The notes below the pieces were generated by a model. The model was given only the letters and a program-made list of their open reading frames with translations. It searched no databases and was not told where the DNA came from. 64,000 bases of DNA from Pseudomonadota bacterium (GTDB taxonomy: Bacteria > Pseudomonadota > Gammaproteobacteria > Burkholderiales > Burkholderiaceae_C), in contig JAUNUR010000005.1 in NCBI GenBank assembly GCA_030538085.1, positions 1 through 64,000 on the forward strand, read 5' to 3'. The position numbers and the translations under genes were made by a program. Every line of letters begins with the position of its first letter. Position 1 is the first letter of the stretch. Shown piece after piece: positions 19,735 to 30,782 of this stretch.

Positions 19735-19830
19735 TTCTTATTCTTTTAATTTGAAAAGAAATGTCTTTATGCGATGATGCCAATTGCTTCACAATGAGTT
19801 TCACCGATCCAACGATAGGAGACGACAACG

Positions 19831-22551
19831 ATGTCCGAGATGTCCCAAGAATCGCGGGCGTCGGCCCATGCCGCCGCCGAGATCGACGCCCAGGAAACCC
19901 GTGAATGGCTGGATGCGTTGTCCGCCGTCATTGAGCGCGAAGGCCCCGAGCGCGCCCACGCGCTGTTGGAGGAGCTGCTCGAACACGCGCGCCAGAACAG
20001 CATCGACCTGCCGTTCTCCGCCACCACCGGCTACGTCAACACCATCGAGCCCGAGCAGGAAGCGCGCAGCCCCGGCAACATCGCCATCGAAAAGCGTCTG
20101 CGCGCCTTCATGCGCTGGAACGCCATGGCGATGGTGGTGCGGGCCAACAGCCTGAACCCCGAGGACGGTGGTGACCTGGGCGGCCACATTGGTTCGTTCG
20201 CCTCGCTGGCCAGCATGTGGGGCGCTGGCTTCAACCACTTCTGGCGCGCCGAAAGCGAGGGCCACGGTGGCGACTGCATCTATTTCCAGGGCCACAGCGC
20301 GCCCGGCATCTACGCCCGCGCCTATCTGGAAGGGCGTATCACCGAGGAGCAGTTGGAGAACTTCCGCCAGGAAGTGGGCGGCAAGGGCCTGTCCAGCTAT
20401 CCGCACCCCAAGCTGATGCCCGGCTTCTGGCAGTTTCCCACCGTCAGCATGGGCCTCGGCCCGCTGATGGCGATTTACCAGGCGCGCTTTCTGAAATACC
20501 TGCACGCGCGCGGCATCGCCGACACGGCCAACCGCAAGGTCTGGGTGTTCCTGGGCGATGGCGAGATGGACGAGCCCGAGAGCATGGGCGCCATCAGCCT
20601 GGCCTCGCGCGAGAAGCTCGACAACCTCATCTTCGTCATCAACTGCAACCTGCAGCGCCTGGACGGCCCGGTGCGCGGCAACGGCAAGATCATCCAGGAG
20701 CTGGAAGGCGACTTCCGCGGTAGCGGCTGGCACGTCGTGAAGCTGCTGTGGGGCAAGGGCTGGGACGCGCTGCTGGCGCGCGACAAATCCGGCAAGCTGC
20801 GCCAATTGATGATGGAAACGGTGGACGGCGACTACCAGGCCTACAAGGCCAACGACGGCGCCTACGTGCGCAAGCACTTCTTCGGCAAGTACCCCGAAAC
20901 CGCCGCCCTGGTCGAGCACATGACCGACGACGAGATCTGGGAACTGCGCCGTGGCGGGCACGACCCCGAGAAGGTCTACGCCGCCTTCCACAACGCCTAC
21001 CACCACCAGGGCCAGCCCAGCGTGCTGCTGGTCAAGACCGTCAAGGGCTACGGTATGGGCAAGGCGGGCGAGGGCAAGAACACGGTGCACCAGACCAAGA
21101 AGCTGGAGGGTGGCGATATCCGCTACATCCGTGACCGCTTCAACATTCCGGTGCCCGACAGCGAACTCGACAAACTGCCGTTCTACAAGCCGGCCGACGA
21201 CACGCCCGAGGCGCAGTACCTGCACGCGCGCCGCAAGGCCCTGGGCGGCTATCTGCCCACGCGCCGCGAGCAGGCCGACGAGAGCTTCACCATCCCCGCG
21301 ATCGACACCTTCAAGGCCGTGCTGGAGCCCACCGCCGAGGGCCGCGAGATCAGCACCACGCAGGCCTTCGTGCGCTTTCTCACTCAGTTGCTGCGCGACA
21401 AGGCCTTTGGCCCGCGCGTGGTGCCCATCCTGGTGGACGAGGCGCGCACCTTCGGCATGGAAGGGCTGTTCCGTCAGATCGGCATCTACAACCCCAAGGG
21501 CCAGCTCTACACCCCGGTCGACCGCGACCAGGTGATGTACTACAAGGAGCAGACCGACGGCCAGATCCTGCAAGAGGGCATCAACGAGGCCGGCGGCATG
21601 GCCAGCTGGATCGCCGCCGCCACCAGCTACAGCACGTCCAACCGCATCATGATGCCGTTCTACGTGTACTACTCCATGTTCGGCTTCCAGCGCTTTGGCG
21701 ACCTGGCCTGGGCGGCGGGTGACATGCAGGCGCGCGGCTTCCTGCTGGGCGGCACGTCGGGCCGCACCACGCTCAACGGCGAGGGCCTGCAGCACGAGGA
21801 TGGCCACAGCCTGGTGCTGGCCAGCACCATCCCCAACTGCGTGGCCTACGACCCCAGCTTCGCGCACGAGGTGGGCGTGATCCTGCACCACGGCCTGCGC
21901 CGCATGGTGGAAAAACAGGACAACGTCTTCTACTACATCACCCTGCTGAACGAGAATTACGCCATGCCCGGCCTCACGCCCGGCACCGAAGAGCAGATCA
22001 TCCAGGGCATGTACCTGTGCAAGCCCGCGCCAGCGGTGGCGGGCAATGCACCGCGCGTGCAGTTGCTGGGATCGGGCAGCATCCTGCGCGAATCCATCGC
22101 CGCGCAGGACCTGCTGCTCAAGGACTGGGGCGTGGGCGCCGACGTGTGGAGCTGCCCCAGCTTCAACGAACTGGCACGCGAAGGCCAGGACGTGGAGCGC
22201 TGGAACCTGCTGCACCCCACCGAGCCGCAGCGCGTGCCCTTCGTCACGCGGCAGCTTCAGCCGCACGCCGGCCCGGTGGTGGCCTCCACCGACTACATCA
22301 AGAACTACGCCGAGCAGATTCGCTCTTTCATTCCCCAGGGCCGCGCCTACAAGGTGCTGGGCACCGACGGCTTTGGCCGCAGCGACTTCCGCTACCGCCT
22401 GCGCGAGCACTTCGAGATCAACCGCCACTACATCACGGTGGCCGCGCTGCGCGCGCTGGCCGATGAGGGCCAGGTGCCGATGGAGCGCGTCAGCGAAGCT
22501 ATCAAGCAGTACGGCATCCAGGCCGACAAGATCAACCCGCTGTACGCCTGA
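19831..22551 (+). CDS. aceE: Pyruvate dehydrogenase E1 component, homodimeric type
   Basis: Thiamine-diphosphate enzyme of 906 residues that decarboxylates pyruvate and acetylates the lipoyl group of E2. The ThDP motif is GDGEMDEPES...NLIFVINCN (residues about 247-275). Other conserved parts are SFASLASMWGAGFNHFW and DIRYIRDRFNIPVPD. The ATG is preceded by AGGAGACGAC. The length suits the family (about 890-910 residues). First gene of aceE-aceF-SDR-lpd, with a 12-base gap to aceF. Confidence 0.97.
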   Translation: MSEMSQESRASAHAAAEIDAQETREWLDALSAVIEREGPERAHALLEELLEHARQNSIDLPFSATTGYVNTIEPEQEARSPGNIAIEKRLRAFMRWNAMAMVVRANSLNPEDGGDLGGHIGSFASLASMWGAGFNHFWRAESEGHGGDCIYFQGHSAPGIYARAYLEGRITEEQLENFRQEVGGKGLSSYPHPKLMPGFWQFPTVSMGLGPLMAIYQARFLKYLHARGIADTANRKVWVFLGDGEMDEPESMGAISLASREKLDNLIFVINCNLQRLDGPVRGNGKIIQELEGDFRGSGWHVVKLLWGKGWDALLARDKSGKLRQLMMETVDGDYQAYKANDGAYVRKHFFGKYPETAALVEHMTDDEIWELRRGGHDPEKVYAAFHNAYHHQGQPSVLLVKTVKGYGMGKAGEGKNTVHQTKKLEGGDIRYIRDRFNIPVPDSELDKLPFYKPADDTPEAQYLHARRKALGGYLPTRREQADESFTIPAIDTFKAVLEPTAEGREISTTQAFVRFLTQLLRDKAFGPRVVPILVDEARTFGMEGLFRQIGIYNPKGQLYTPVDRDQVMYYKEQTDGQILQEGINEAGGMASWIAAATSYSTSNRIMMPFYVYYSMFGFQRFGDLAWAAGDMQARGFLLGGTSGRTTLNGEGLQHEDGHSLVLASTIPNCVAYDPSFAHEVGVILHHGLRRMVEKQDNVFYYITLLNENYAMPGLTPGTEEQIIQGMYLCKPAPAVAGNAPRVQLLGSGSILRESIAAQDLLLKDWGVGADVWSCPSFNELAREGQDVERWNLLHPTEPQRVPFVTRQLQPHAGPVVASTDYIKNYAEQIRSFIPQGRAYKVLGTDGFGRSDFRYRLREHFEINRHYITVAALRALADEGQVPMERVSEAIKQYGIQADKINPLYA

Positions 22552-22563
22552 GGGAGACGAGTC

Positions 22564-24264
22564 ATGGCATTGGTTGAAATCAAGGTCCCCGACATCGGTG
22601 ACTTCAAGGACGTGGCCGTCATCGAGGTGCTGGTCAAGCCCGGCGACACCGTCAAGCTGGAGCAATCGCTCATCACCGTCGAAAGCGACAAGGCGTCGAT
22701 GGAAATTCCGTCCAGCCACGCGGGCGTGGTCAAGGAGGTCAAGGTCCAGCTGGGCGACATCGTGAATGAAGGCTCGCTGGTCCTGATGCTGGAAGCCGAG
22801 GGCGCCGGTGCTGCCGCGCCTGCTGCGCCCGCCGCGGCGAATGCCGAAGCACCTGTAGGCGGCAGCGAGGTGGTGCCGGGCGCGAGCGAAGCGTCGGCTG
22901 CGGCGCGTGCTGCCGACACGGCGGGTGCTGGCACACCGGCGCCGGCCTCCGCACCGGCGGGGGGCGGCACGGTCGAAGTGCGCGTGCCCGACATCGGCGA
23001 CTCCAAGGACGTCACCGTGATCGAGGTGTTCGTTCAACCGGGCGACACCATCAAGGTCGAGCAGAGTCTGATCACCGTCGAATCCGACAAGGCGTCGATG
23101 GAAATTCCGTCCAGCGCCGCTGGCGTGATCAAGGAGCTGAAGGTCAAGCTGGGTGACAAGATCAACCAGGGCGACCTGATCGCGGTACTGGAAGGTGCGC
23201 AGGTTGAGCGTTCAGCGTCAAGTGTTGAGCGTGTGCCCGTGAGCGCGCCGGTACCCGTGCCGGTTGCCGTGCCTGCTCAGAATGTCCCAACGCCCACGCC
23301 GAACGCCGAACGCCCAACGCTCAACGCCCCGCAAGGCCTGCCCCACGCCAGCCCCAGCGTGCGCAAGTACGCGCGCGAACTGGGCGTGCCGCTGGCTGAA
23401 GTCAAGGGCAGTGGCCGCAAGGGCCGCATCACGCAGGAAGACGTGCAGGCCTTCACCAAGGCCGTGATGGCCGGCACGCAGCGCACGCAGGCGCAGGGTG
23501 CTGCCGCAACGGCGGGTGGTGACGGCGCCGCGCTGGGCCTCATCCCCTGGCCGAAGGTCGATTTCGCCAAGTTCGGCCCCATCGAGCCCAAGCCGCTGTC
23601 GCGCATCAAGAAGATCAGCGGCGCCAACCTGCACCGCAACTGGGTGATGATTCCGCACGTCACCAACAACGACGATGCCGACATCACCGAACTGGAAGCG
23701 TTGCGCGTGCAGCTCAATAAAGAGAACGAGAAAGCCGGCATCAAGGTCACCATGCTTGCCTTCATCATCAAGGCCTGCGTGGCGGCGCTGAAGAAATTCC
23801 CCGAGTTCAACGCCAGCATCGACGGCGACAACCTGGTCTACAAGCAGTACTGGAACATCGGCTTCGCCGCCGATACGCCGGGCGGCCTGGTGGTGCCCGT
23901 CATCAAGAACGCCGACCAGAAAGGCGTGATGCAGATCAGCCAGGAGCTGGGCGATTTATCTAAGAAGGCGCGCGAGGGCAAGGCCAGCCCCGCCGACATG
24001 AGCGGCGCCACCTTCACCATCAGCAGCTTAGGGGGAATCGGCGGGACGTACTTCACGCCCATCATCAACGCGCCCGAAGTTGCCATCCTCGGTGTGTGCC
24101 GCAGCGAGATGAAACCGCGCTGGAACGGCAAGGACTTCGAGCCACGCCTGATGCTGCCGCTCAGCCTGAGTTACGACCACCGCGTCATCGACGGCGCTGC
24201 AGCGGCGCGCTTCAACGCCTTCCTGGGCCAGGTGCTGGCGGATTTCCGCCGCGTGCTGCTGTAA
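22564..24264 (+). CDS. aceF: Dihydrolipoyl acetyltransferase, E2 of pyruvate dehydrogenase
   Basis: Core enzyme of the complex, 566 residues. Two lipoyl domains each carry [11 protein letters not shown] with the lipoylated lysine (residues about 44 and 176). An E1/E3-binding domain follows ([20 protein letters not shown], about residue 262), then the catalytic domain with SYDHRVIDG near the end (His and Asp of the HxxxDG motif). The linker between lipoyl domain 2 and the binding domain (residues about 213-255) is encoded by a repeat-like inverted element at 23203-23325 and reads [14 protein letters not shown]...[10 protein letters not shown], unlike the Ala/Pro linkers elsewhere in the protein. 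Confidence 0.96.
   Translation: MALVEIKVPDIGDFKDVAVIEVLVKPGDTVKLEQSLITVESDKASMEIPSSHAGVVKEVKVQLGDIVNEGSLVLMLEAEGAGAAAPAAPAAANAEAPVGGSEVVPGASEASAAARAADTAGAGTPAPASAPAGGGTVEVRVPDIGDSKDVTVIEVFVQPGDTIKVEQSLITVESDKASMEIPSSAAGVIKELKVKLGDKINQGDLIAVLEGAQVERSASSVERVPVSAPVPVPVAVPAQNVPTPTPNAERPTLNAPQGLPHASPSVRKYARELGVPLAEVKGSGRKGRITQEDVQAFTKAVMAGTQRTQAQGAAATAGGDGAALGLIPWPKVDFAKFGPIEPKPLSRIKKISGANLHRNWVMIPHVTNNDDADITELEALRVQLNKENEKAGIKVTMLAFIIKACVAALKKFPEFNASIDGDNLVYKQYWNIGFAADTPGGLVVPVIKNADQKGVMQISQELGDLSKKAREGKASPADMSGATFTISSLGGIGGTYFTPIINAPEVAILGVCRSEMKPRWNGKDFEPRLMLPLSLSYDHRVIDGAAAARFNAFLGQVLADFRRVLL
23203..23325 (+). repeat. In-frame repeat-like inverted element within the aceF linker
   Basis: GTTGAGCGTT at 23203-23212 and AACGCTCAAC at 23316-23325 are perfect 10-bp inverted arms. 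The inside contains short tandem GAACGCC units. The composition differs from aceF on both sides, and it exactly occupies a flexible interdomain linker without breaking the frame. Confidence 0.5.
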
Positions 24265-24271
24265 AGCCAGC

Positions 24272-25069
24272 ATGAGGTTGCACCACAGGATCGCTCTGGT
24301 GACCGGCGCGGCGCGCGGCATTGGCGAAGCCATCGCGCGTGCGCTGGCAGCCGAGGGCGCGATGGTCTGGGTGACCGATCTGGACGCCGATGGCGCGCGT
24401 CGGGTGGCGGCCAGCCTGCCACCCGGTTCGGCGCAGGCGGTGGCGCTTGATGTGCGGGACGAAGTGCAATGGCAGCAGGTAGTTGATCAACTGCTTCAGC
24501 ACCACGGGAGGTTGGACGTGCTGGTCAACAACGCTGGCATCACAGGACTGGAAGCGGGTGCGGCGCACGACCCCGAACACGCCAGCCTGTCGGACTGGCG
24601 TGCCGTGCACGCCACCAATCTGGACGGCGTTTTCCTCGGCTGCCGGCAGGCCATTCGGGCCATGCGGCCGCAGCGGCGCGGGGCCATCATCAATATCTCG
24701 TCGCGCTCGGGCATGGTCGGTATTCCGGCCGCCGCCGCGTATGCGTCGAGCAAGGCGGCAGTGCGCAACCACACCAAGAGCGTGGCGCTGTATTGCGCCC
24801 AGCACGGGCTGGCCATCCGCTGCAACTCCATCCACCCGGCGGCCATTCTCACGCCGATGTGGGAGCCGATGCTGGGCCAGGGCGACGAGCGCGCCACGCG
24901 CATGGCGGCGCTGGTGCGCGACACGCCGCTGAAGCGATTTGGCACGCCGGAAGAAGTGGCGGCGGTGGCGGTGCTGTTGGCCTCCGACGAATCGGCCTAC
25001 ATGACTGGCACCGAAATCACGGTCGATGGCGGACTGCTGGCCGGTTCGGCGGCCACCCCTCAACAATGA
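24272..25069 (+). CDS. SDR-family NAD(P)-dependent oxidoreductase
   Basis: A 265-residue short-chain dehydrogenase. The nucleotide-binding motif is [15 protein letters not shown] (residues about 11-25), followed by NNAG, the catalytic serine in IISSRSG-like INISSRSGM, and YASSKAA with Tyr and Lys of the YxxxK motif. The C-terminus is the usual [11 protein letters not shown]. It sits between aceF and lpd, only seven bases after the aceF stop and 33 before lpd, so it is almost certainly co-transcribed with the pyruvate dehydrogenase genes. Substrate unknown. Confidence 0.92.
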   Translation: MRLHHRIALVTGAARGIGEAIARALAAEGAMVWVTDLDADGARRVAASLPPGSAQAVALDVRDEVQWQQVVDQLLQHHGRLDVLVNNAGITGLEAGAAHDPEHASLSDWRAVHATNLDGVFLGCRQAIRAMRPQRRGAIINISSRSGMVGIPAAAAYASSKAAVRNHTKSVALYCAQHGLAIRCNSIHPAAILTPMWEPMLGQGDERATRMAALVRDTPLKRFGTPEEVAAVAVLLASDESAYMTGTEITVDGGLLAGSAATPQQ

Positions 25070-25102
25070 CGCCATGCATGGGCATGGCAAGGACATAGCA
25101 TC

Positions 25103-26965
<1,863 letters not shown>

Positions 26966-26997
26966 AGCCACCCGCACCACCCGCAACGCGCCCCACC

Positions 26998-28227
26998 GTG
27001 GCCCGCTGGTACTTCGGCTGGAACATCGTGGCCGCGTCGGCCACGCTCACGCTGCTGTCGGTGGGCATGCGGCTGGGCGTGGGGCCGTTCTTTCTGCCCA
27101 TCGCGCACGACCTGGGCTTCAGCCGCAGCCTGCTGGCGTCCATCGTCGCCGTCGGCATGATCTGCTACGGCCTGGCCATGCCCGTGGCCGGCCACCTGAT
27201 CGCCCGCTACGGCACGCGCGCCGTGCTGCTGCTGGCGGTGGTCATCGTTGACGTGGCCACGGCGTGGACCATCCTGGCGCACAGCACCACCGCCTTCCTG
27301 CTCGCTTTCGGCGTGCTGCTGTCGGTCGGGCTGGCGTTTGCCAGCCCGGTGGCGTTCACGCCCATCATCAGCCACTGGTTTACGCGCCAGCGTGGCATGG
27401 CACTGTTCTTCCTGTCCACCGGCTCGATGGCCGGCATGGCCATCATGACGCCCGTGCTCAGCGCCGCCATCGAAGCCTTCGGCTGGCGCGCCAGCCTGGC
27501 CGGCTTTGCGGTGGTGCTCACGCTGCTGGCCGTGCCGGTGGCGCTGTTCGTCATGCGCGATGAGGCACCCGCCGGCACCGATCTGCTGCCTGCTGGCGCC
27601 ACCAATGCCGCAGCGCCGGCTGCCGCCGCGCCACCCGCGCTGACCCTGGCCCAGGCGCTGCGCAGTGCGCCGTTCTGGAAGATCTGTGCCGGCCTGTTTG
27701 CCTGCGGCTTCAGCATGAACCTGCTGGGCACCCACGGCGTGCCCATGCTGATGGACCACGGCTTCGATCCGCACCACAGCGCCATGGGCATCGGCACCAT
27801 CGGCTTCGTCGCCATCTTCGGCACGCTGGTGCTCGGGCGCATGTCTGACCGCCTGCCGCGCCGCGCCATGCTGGCCACCATCTACGGCGTGCGCGGGCTG
27901 GGCTTCTTCGCGCTGGTCGTCGTCGGCACGCATTGGGAGCTGTACATCGCCGCCAGCATCGGCGGGCTGGTGTGGGCGGGCAGCATCGCGCTGTCGTCCG
28001 CCATCCTGGCCGACGTGTACGGCGTGCGCCTGGTCGGTGTGCTCTACGGCCTGGCCTACGTCGGCCACCAGATCGGCGGCATGATCGCCGCGTGGCTGGG
28101 CGGATGGGGTTACGAGCACTTCGGCACCCACTGGGTGGCTTTCGGCTCGGCGGGCGTGCTGCTGCTGGCGGCGGCTGCCGTGTCGATGCAGTTGCCGGCG
28201 CGGCGCCCGGCGCTGGTGCCTGCCTGA
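26998..28227 (+). CDS. MFS transporter
   Basis: Inner-membrane transporter of 409 residues with about twelve hydrophobic segments. The cytoplasmic loop 2-3 motif (GHLIARYGTRAV) and the equivalent loop in the second half (GRMSDRLPRRAM) mark the major facilitator superfamily. It resembles the monocarboxylate/oxalate-formate antiporter subgroup (YFGWNIVAAS start), but the substrate is not established. The only in-frame start after the lpd stop is the GTG at 26998, 33 bases downstream of lpd, so it may be the last gene of the operon. Confidence 0.85.
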   Translation: MARWYFGWNIVAASATLTLLSVGMRLGVGPFFLPIAHDLGFSRSLLASIVAVGMICYGLAMPVAGHLIARYGTRAVLLLAVVIVDVATAWTILAHSTTAFLLAFGVLLSVGLAFASPVAFTPIISHWFTRQRGMALFFLSTGSMAGMAIMTPVLSAAIEAFGWRASLAGFAVVLTLLAVPVALFVMRDEAPAGTDLLPAGATNAAAPAAAAPPALTLAQALRSAPFWKICAGLFACGFSMNLLGTHGVPMLMDHGFDPHHSAMGIGTIGFVAIFGTLVLGRMSDRLPRRAMLATIYGVRGLGFFALVVVGTHWELYIAASIGGLVWAGSIALSSAILADVYGVRLVGVLYGLAYVGHQIGGMIAAWLGGWGYEHFGTHWVAFGSAGVLLLAAAAVSMQLPARRPALVPA

Positions 28228-28324
28228 CGCGGTGAGGTGCTTTCACCGGGAGCGGGCTGGCCCACGATGGCGGCGCGCAGCGCTGGCGCGATGCACTGAT
28301 CGACCTCAGCCCGCGTTCTCTCTC

Positions 28325-28400
28325 CTGTCAAATCATCAAAAACCATAGCTGCTCGCGCTTGCCGCATAAGCGCCAGAGGCCGAAAACGCTTGAAACCCTG
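28325..28400 (-). repeat. Dispersed repeat, GCGCGAGCAGCTAT family, inverted copy
   Basis: ATAGCTGCTCGCGC at 28345-28358 is the exact complement of the 14-mer at 29018, 16473 and 46522. It lies just upstream of the methyltransferase start and in opposite orientation to the copy inside that gene. Confidence 0.75.
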
Positions 28401-28407
28401 ATTTGCC

Positions 28408-29628
28408 ATGCAAGCCTTGCTCGACGCCATCGCCACCATGCCGCTGCCGGGTGACGCCTGCCGCATCTTCCACGGCCGCGGCGGGCTGTACCCGGGCTGC
28501 GAGCAATGGACGCTGGATGCGTACCCGCCCGTCTTCGTGCTCACCAGCTTTGCGCCGGTTACCGACGAGCAGCTCGCCACCATCGGCGATGCGCTACTGG
28601 CGCGCTGGTCACGAATAGCGCCGCCGGGCCAGCAGGGCAGCCTCAACTGGGTCTTTCAGCTGCGCGGCGAAGCGCTGCGTGCGTCGGCGGACGTGGCGGG
28701 TGATGGGGGCGAGGGTGCTGCACCCGGCGTGCGCCCCGGCCCGCCAGGCAGCGCGCGGCTAATGGCCGGTGCCGTGCCTGATCCGCACATCGTGACCGAA
28801 GCTGGGGCGCGCTACCGCGTGCACGTGCTGCGCGGGCAGAACCACGGCCTGTTCCTCGACATGGCCGAAGGCCGCCGCTGGGTGCGTGAGTTCGCGGCCA
28901 CGTTCCGTGCGCGCGCCGCCGGTACCGCAGGGGCGGCGCCTGCGTCGTTAGCGGCGATGCCAACGCTGGGTGCTGCTGATTTACAAGCCAAATTGGCCTC
29001 CAGCGCCCATCCATCAGGCGCGAGCAGCTATTCATCTGATAGTGATCAGGAAGCCAGCGCAGAGCTTGGTGCAGATGCGTCCGGCGCTCGCGTGCTCAAC
29101 CTGTTCGCCTACACCTGCGCTTTCTCCGTCGCGGCGCTGCAGGGCGGGGCGGCGCAGGTCATCAACGTCGACATGGCGCGCGGCGCGCTCGCCACCGGGC
29201 AGCAGAACCACCAGCTCAACGGCCTGCGCCACGGCGCCACCTTCTGGCCGCACGACATCTTCAACACCTGGGGCAAGATCACCCGCGCCGGCCCGTACGA
29301 CCTGGTCATCGTCGACCCGCCCAGCTACCAGAAGGGCAGCTTCGTCGCCACCAAGGACTACGCCCGCCTGCTGCGCCGCCTGCCCGACCTGCTCACAGGC
29401 GGCGGCCATGCCCTGCTGTGCCTGAACGCACCCGAACTGCCCATGGCCTTCCTAGAGACCCAAGTGCGCGAACATGCCCCCGCGCTGCGCTTCGTGGCGC
29501 GCGTGCCGAATCCGGCGGTGTTTGCGGATGTGGATGAGGGGAGGGGGTTGAAGGTGGGGGTGTATTGGGTTGGCCGCACCCTCGGATTGGATGGTGACTG
29601 TGAATACCTCAACGGCTCTCCCTCGTAG
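28408..29628 (+). CDS. Class I SAM-dependent methyltransferase (RlmI-like)
   Basis: Protein of 406 residues. The methyltransferase core has [20 protein letters not shown] (SAM-binding motif I), [11 protein letters not shown] (motif II), [15 protein letters not shown] (motif IV, the DPPS signature of RlmI/RlmK-type RNA methyltransferases) and LLCLNAPEL. The N-terminal part contains the GLFLDM turn typical of this group. The target is probably rRNA but is not proven. Between the N-terminal part and the core, residues about 190-215 ([20 protein letters not shown]) are encoded by a dispersed intergenic-type repeat that has entered the gene in frame. Confidence 0.85.
   Translation: MQALLDAIATMPLPGDACRIFHGRGGLYPGCEQWTLDAYPPVFVLTSFAPVTDEQLATIGDALLARWSRIAPPGQQGSLNWVFQLRGEALRASADVAGDGGEGAAPGVRPGPPGSARLMAGAVPDPHIVTEAGARYRVHVLRGQNHGLFLDMAEGRRWVREFAATFRARAAGTAGAAPASLAAMPTLGAADLQAKLASSAHPSGASSYSSDSDQEASAELGADASGARVLNLFAYTCAFSVAALQGGAAQVINVDMARGALATGQQNHQLNGLRHGATFWPHDIFNTWGKITRAGPYDLVIVDPPSYQKGSFVATKDYARLLRRLPDLLTGGGHALLCLNAPELPMAFLETQVREHAPALRFVARVPNPAVFADVDEGRGLKVGVYWVGRTLGLDGDCEYLNGSPS
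28976..29045 (+). repeat. Dispersed repeat inserted in frame in the methyltransferase gene
   Basis: The stretch carries AATTGGCCTCCAGCGCCCAT and then GCGCGAGCAGCTAT (29018-29031). The latter is identical to the intergenic copies at 16473 and 46522 and complementary to 28345. It is read through without a stop and supplies about 23 Ser/Ala-rich residues between the two domains of the enzyme. Confidence 0.75.
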
Positions 29629-29716
29629 GCTCCGAGCGGTAGAGGTTTCCAAGAGCATCAGGTTGCAAACTTCCGATAAAGGTCTCAATAATGCTACAAA
29701 GTCAGGAGGGTGTAGT

Positions 29717-30778
29717 GTGAGTAGCGGTGCGCCTTGCTTTGATACCGAAAAAACCAGCAGATCAGGCGAGTCCGTGGCGGGGGCATGTAAGGCTCCCACG
29801 CTGGATCCACAACTGGTGCGCATCGAGTTTGATCTGGTCTGCACCAGCGAGCATAGGTTTCAGCCAATGGGTGGCGCGCCGGTGTCCGGTCGACATATTG
29901 ACCTGGGTTTCAAGGGCAGTGTTTGGCACAACCGTTTGGACGTGGCTTTCCGCTCTCACCCGGCCCTAGCAAATTGCCGTCATCGATTCATTGGAGATCC
30001 GACACCCGTGTGGGTTGAGTCGCCACTGGATGCAACAGACGCGCAGGAGCCTCCCTTCTTCGAGGCCAACCCGTATCCCCCTAGACATGCGTTTCAAATA
30101 GCGCTGGTGCTCGCCGGACCCTTGGCCCGCGAGTCTGAACAGCTTTTGGAGCCGATAACGCGGGTGGTGGTGGACACAGGACTACATCCCGAAGCATGCA
30201 GGCACGGATTTTTCGGAGGCTATGCGCTGGCGACTTTGCCCAGGGTTCGTCCATGGAGCGCGGCACCAGCACAGCCATTCACCGTACTCGAAGGGCATTC
30301 GGTCGTTCTGACGCTGAATTTCGACACCATGATGCGGGTTGAGACCCGCGCCCAGCTTCGCGAGCACCTGCAAGGACGCACCCCCATTCCGCGGCTGCGT
30401 CGCATCGCTGAATCCGTGCTGGAGCGGGCAGCGGCCCTACAAGTACTACCCATGGCAGAAATCGAGCGGCTCCATCGAGCATGCGTGCTGGCCGCGACCA
30501 TCGACACCGCCCCCATCCTCCGTCACAACCTTCATTACCACGACGTCTGGCGTCAATCTCCCGGACGTGGTGAATTGCAGCCTATCGGCGGCGTGATTGG
30601 CGCCATCAGCTACCTTCTCGACTCAACGGCCTGGACTGCTTTGCAACCGGTTCTTCGGTTGGGTCAGTGGTTGCGCGCGGGCGCGAAGATCAATCTGGGA
30701 TTAGGCCGTTTTCGCGTTCGCGTTGAACCCGCTCCAAGAGGCGAATCAACGAACCTACCCAATTTACCCTCCAGCTAA
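29717..30778 (+). CDS. cas6: Cas6-like CRISPR RNA-processing RAMP protein
   Basis: First gene of the CRISPR effector operon, 353 residues. I start it at the GTG at 29717 because AGGAGGG ends six bases before it. Upstream in-frame codons overlap the methyltransferase gene. The C-terminal half fits the Cas6 family: VVLTLNFDTMMRV, then RRIAESVLERAAALQ, and the glycine-rich RNA-binding loop RAGAKINLGLGRFRV near residues 325-340. It would cut the array transcript (40595-41864) at each repeat to give crRNAs. The catalytic residue cannot be assigned by eye. A Cas5-like role is the alternative. Four bases separate it from cas10. Confidence 0.75.
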   Translation: MSSGAPCFDTEKTSRSGESVAGACKAPTLDPQLVRIEFDLVCTSEHRFQPMGGAPVSGRHIDLGFKGSVWHNRLDVAFRSHPALANCRHRFIGDPTPVWVESPLDATDAQEPPFFEANPYPPRHAFQIALVLAGPLARESEQLLEPITRVVVDTGLHPEACRHGFFGGYALATLPRVRPWSAAPAQPFTVLEGHSVVLTLNFDTMMRVETRAQLREHLQGRTPIPRLRRIAESVLERAAALQVLPMAEIERLHRACVLAATIDTAPILRHNLHYHDVWRQSPGRGELQPIGGVIGAISYLLDSTAWTALQPVLRLGQWLRAGAKINLGLGRFRVRVEPAPRGESTNLPNLPSS

Positions 30779-30782
30779 CAAT

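Noticed and set aside
19801..23037. Very long open frame on the minus strand (over 1000 codons) across aceE and aceF
   Set aside because: It is antisense to two unmistakable enzymes, rich in His/Gln/Val/Gly as high-GC antisense frames are, and has no domain or ribosome site.
29570..29716. Longer N-terminus for the Cas6-like protein
   Set aside because: It would overlap the methyltransferase gene and lacks a ribosome site, while the GTG at 29717 has AGGAGGG at ideal distance.
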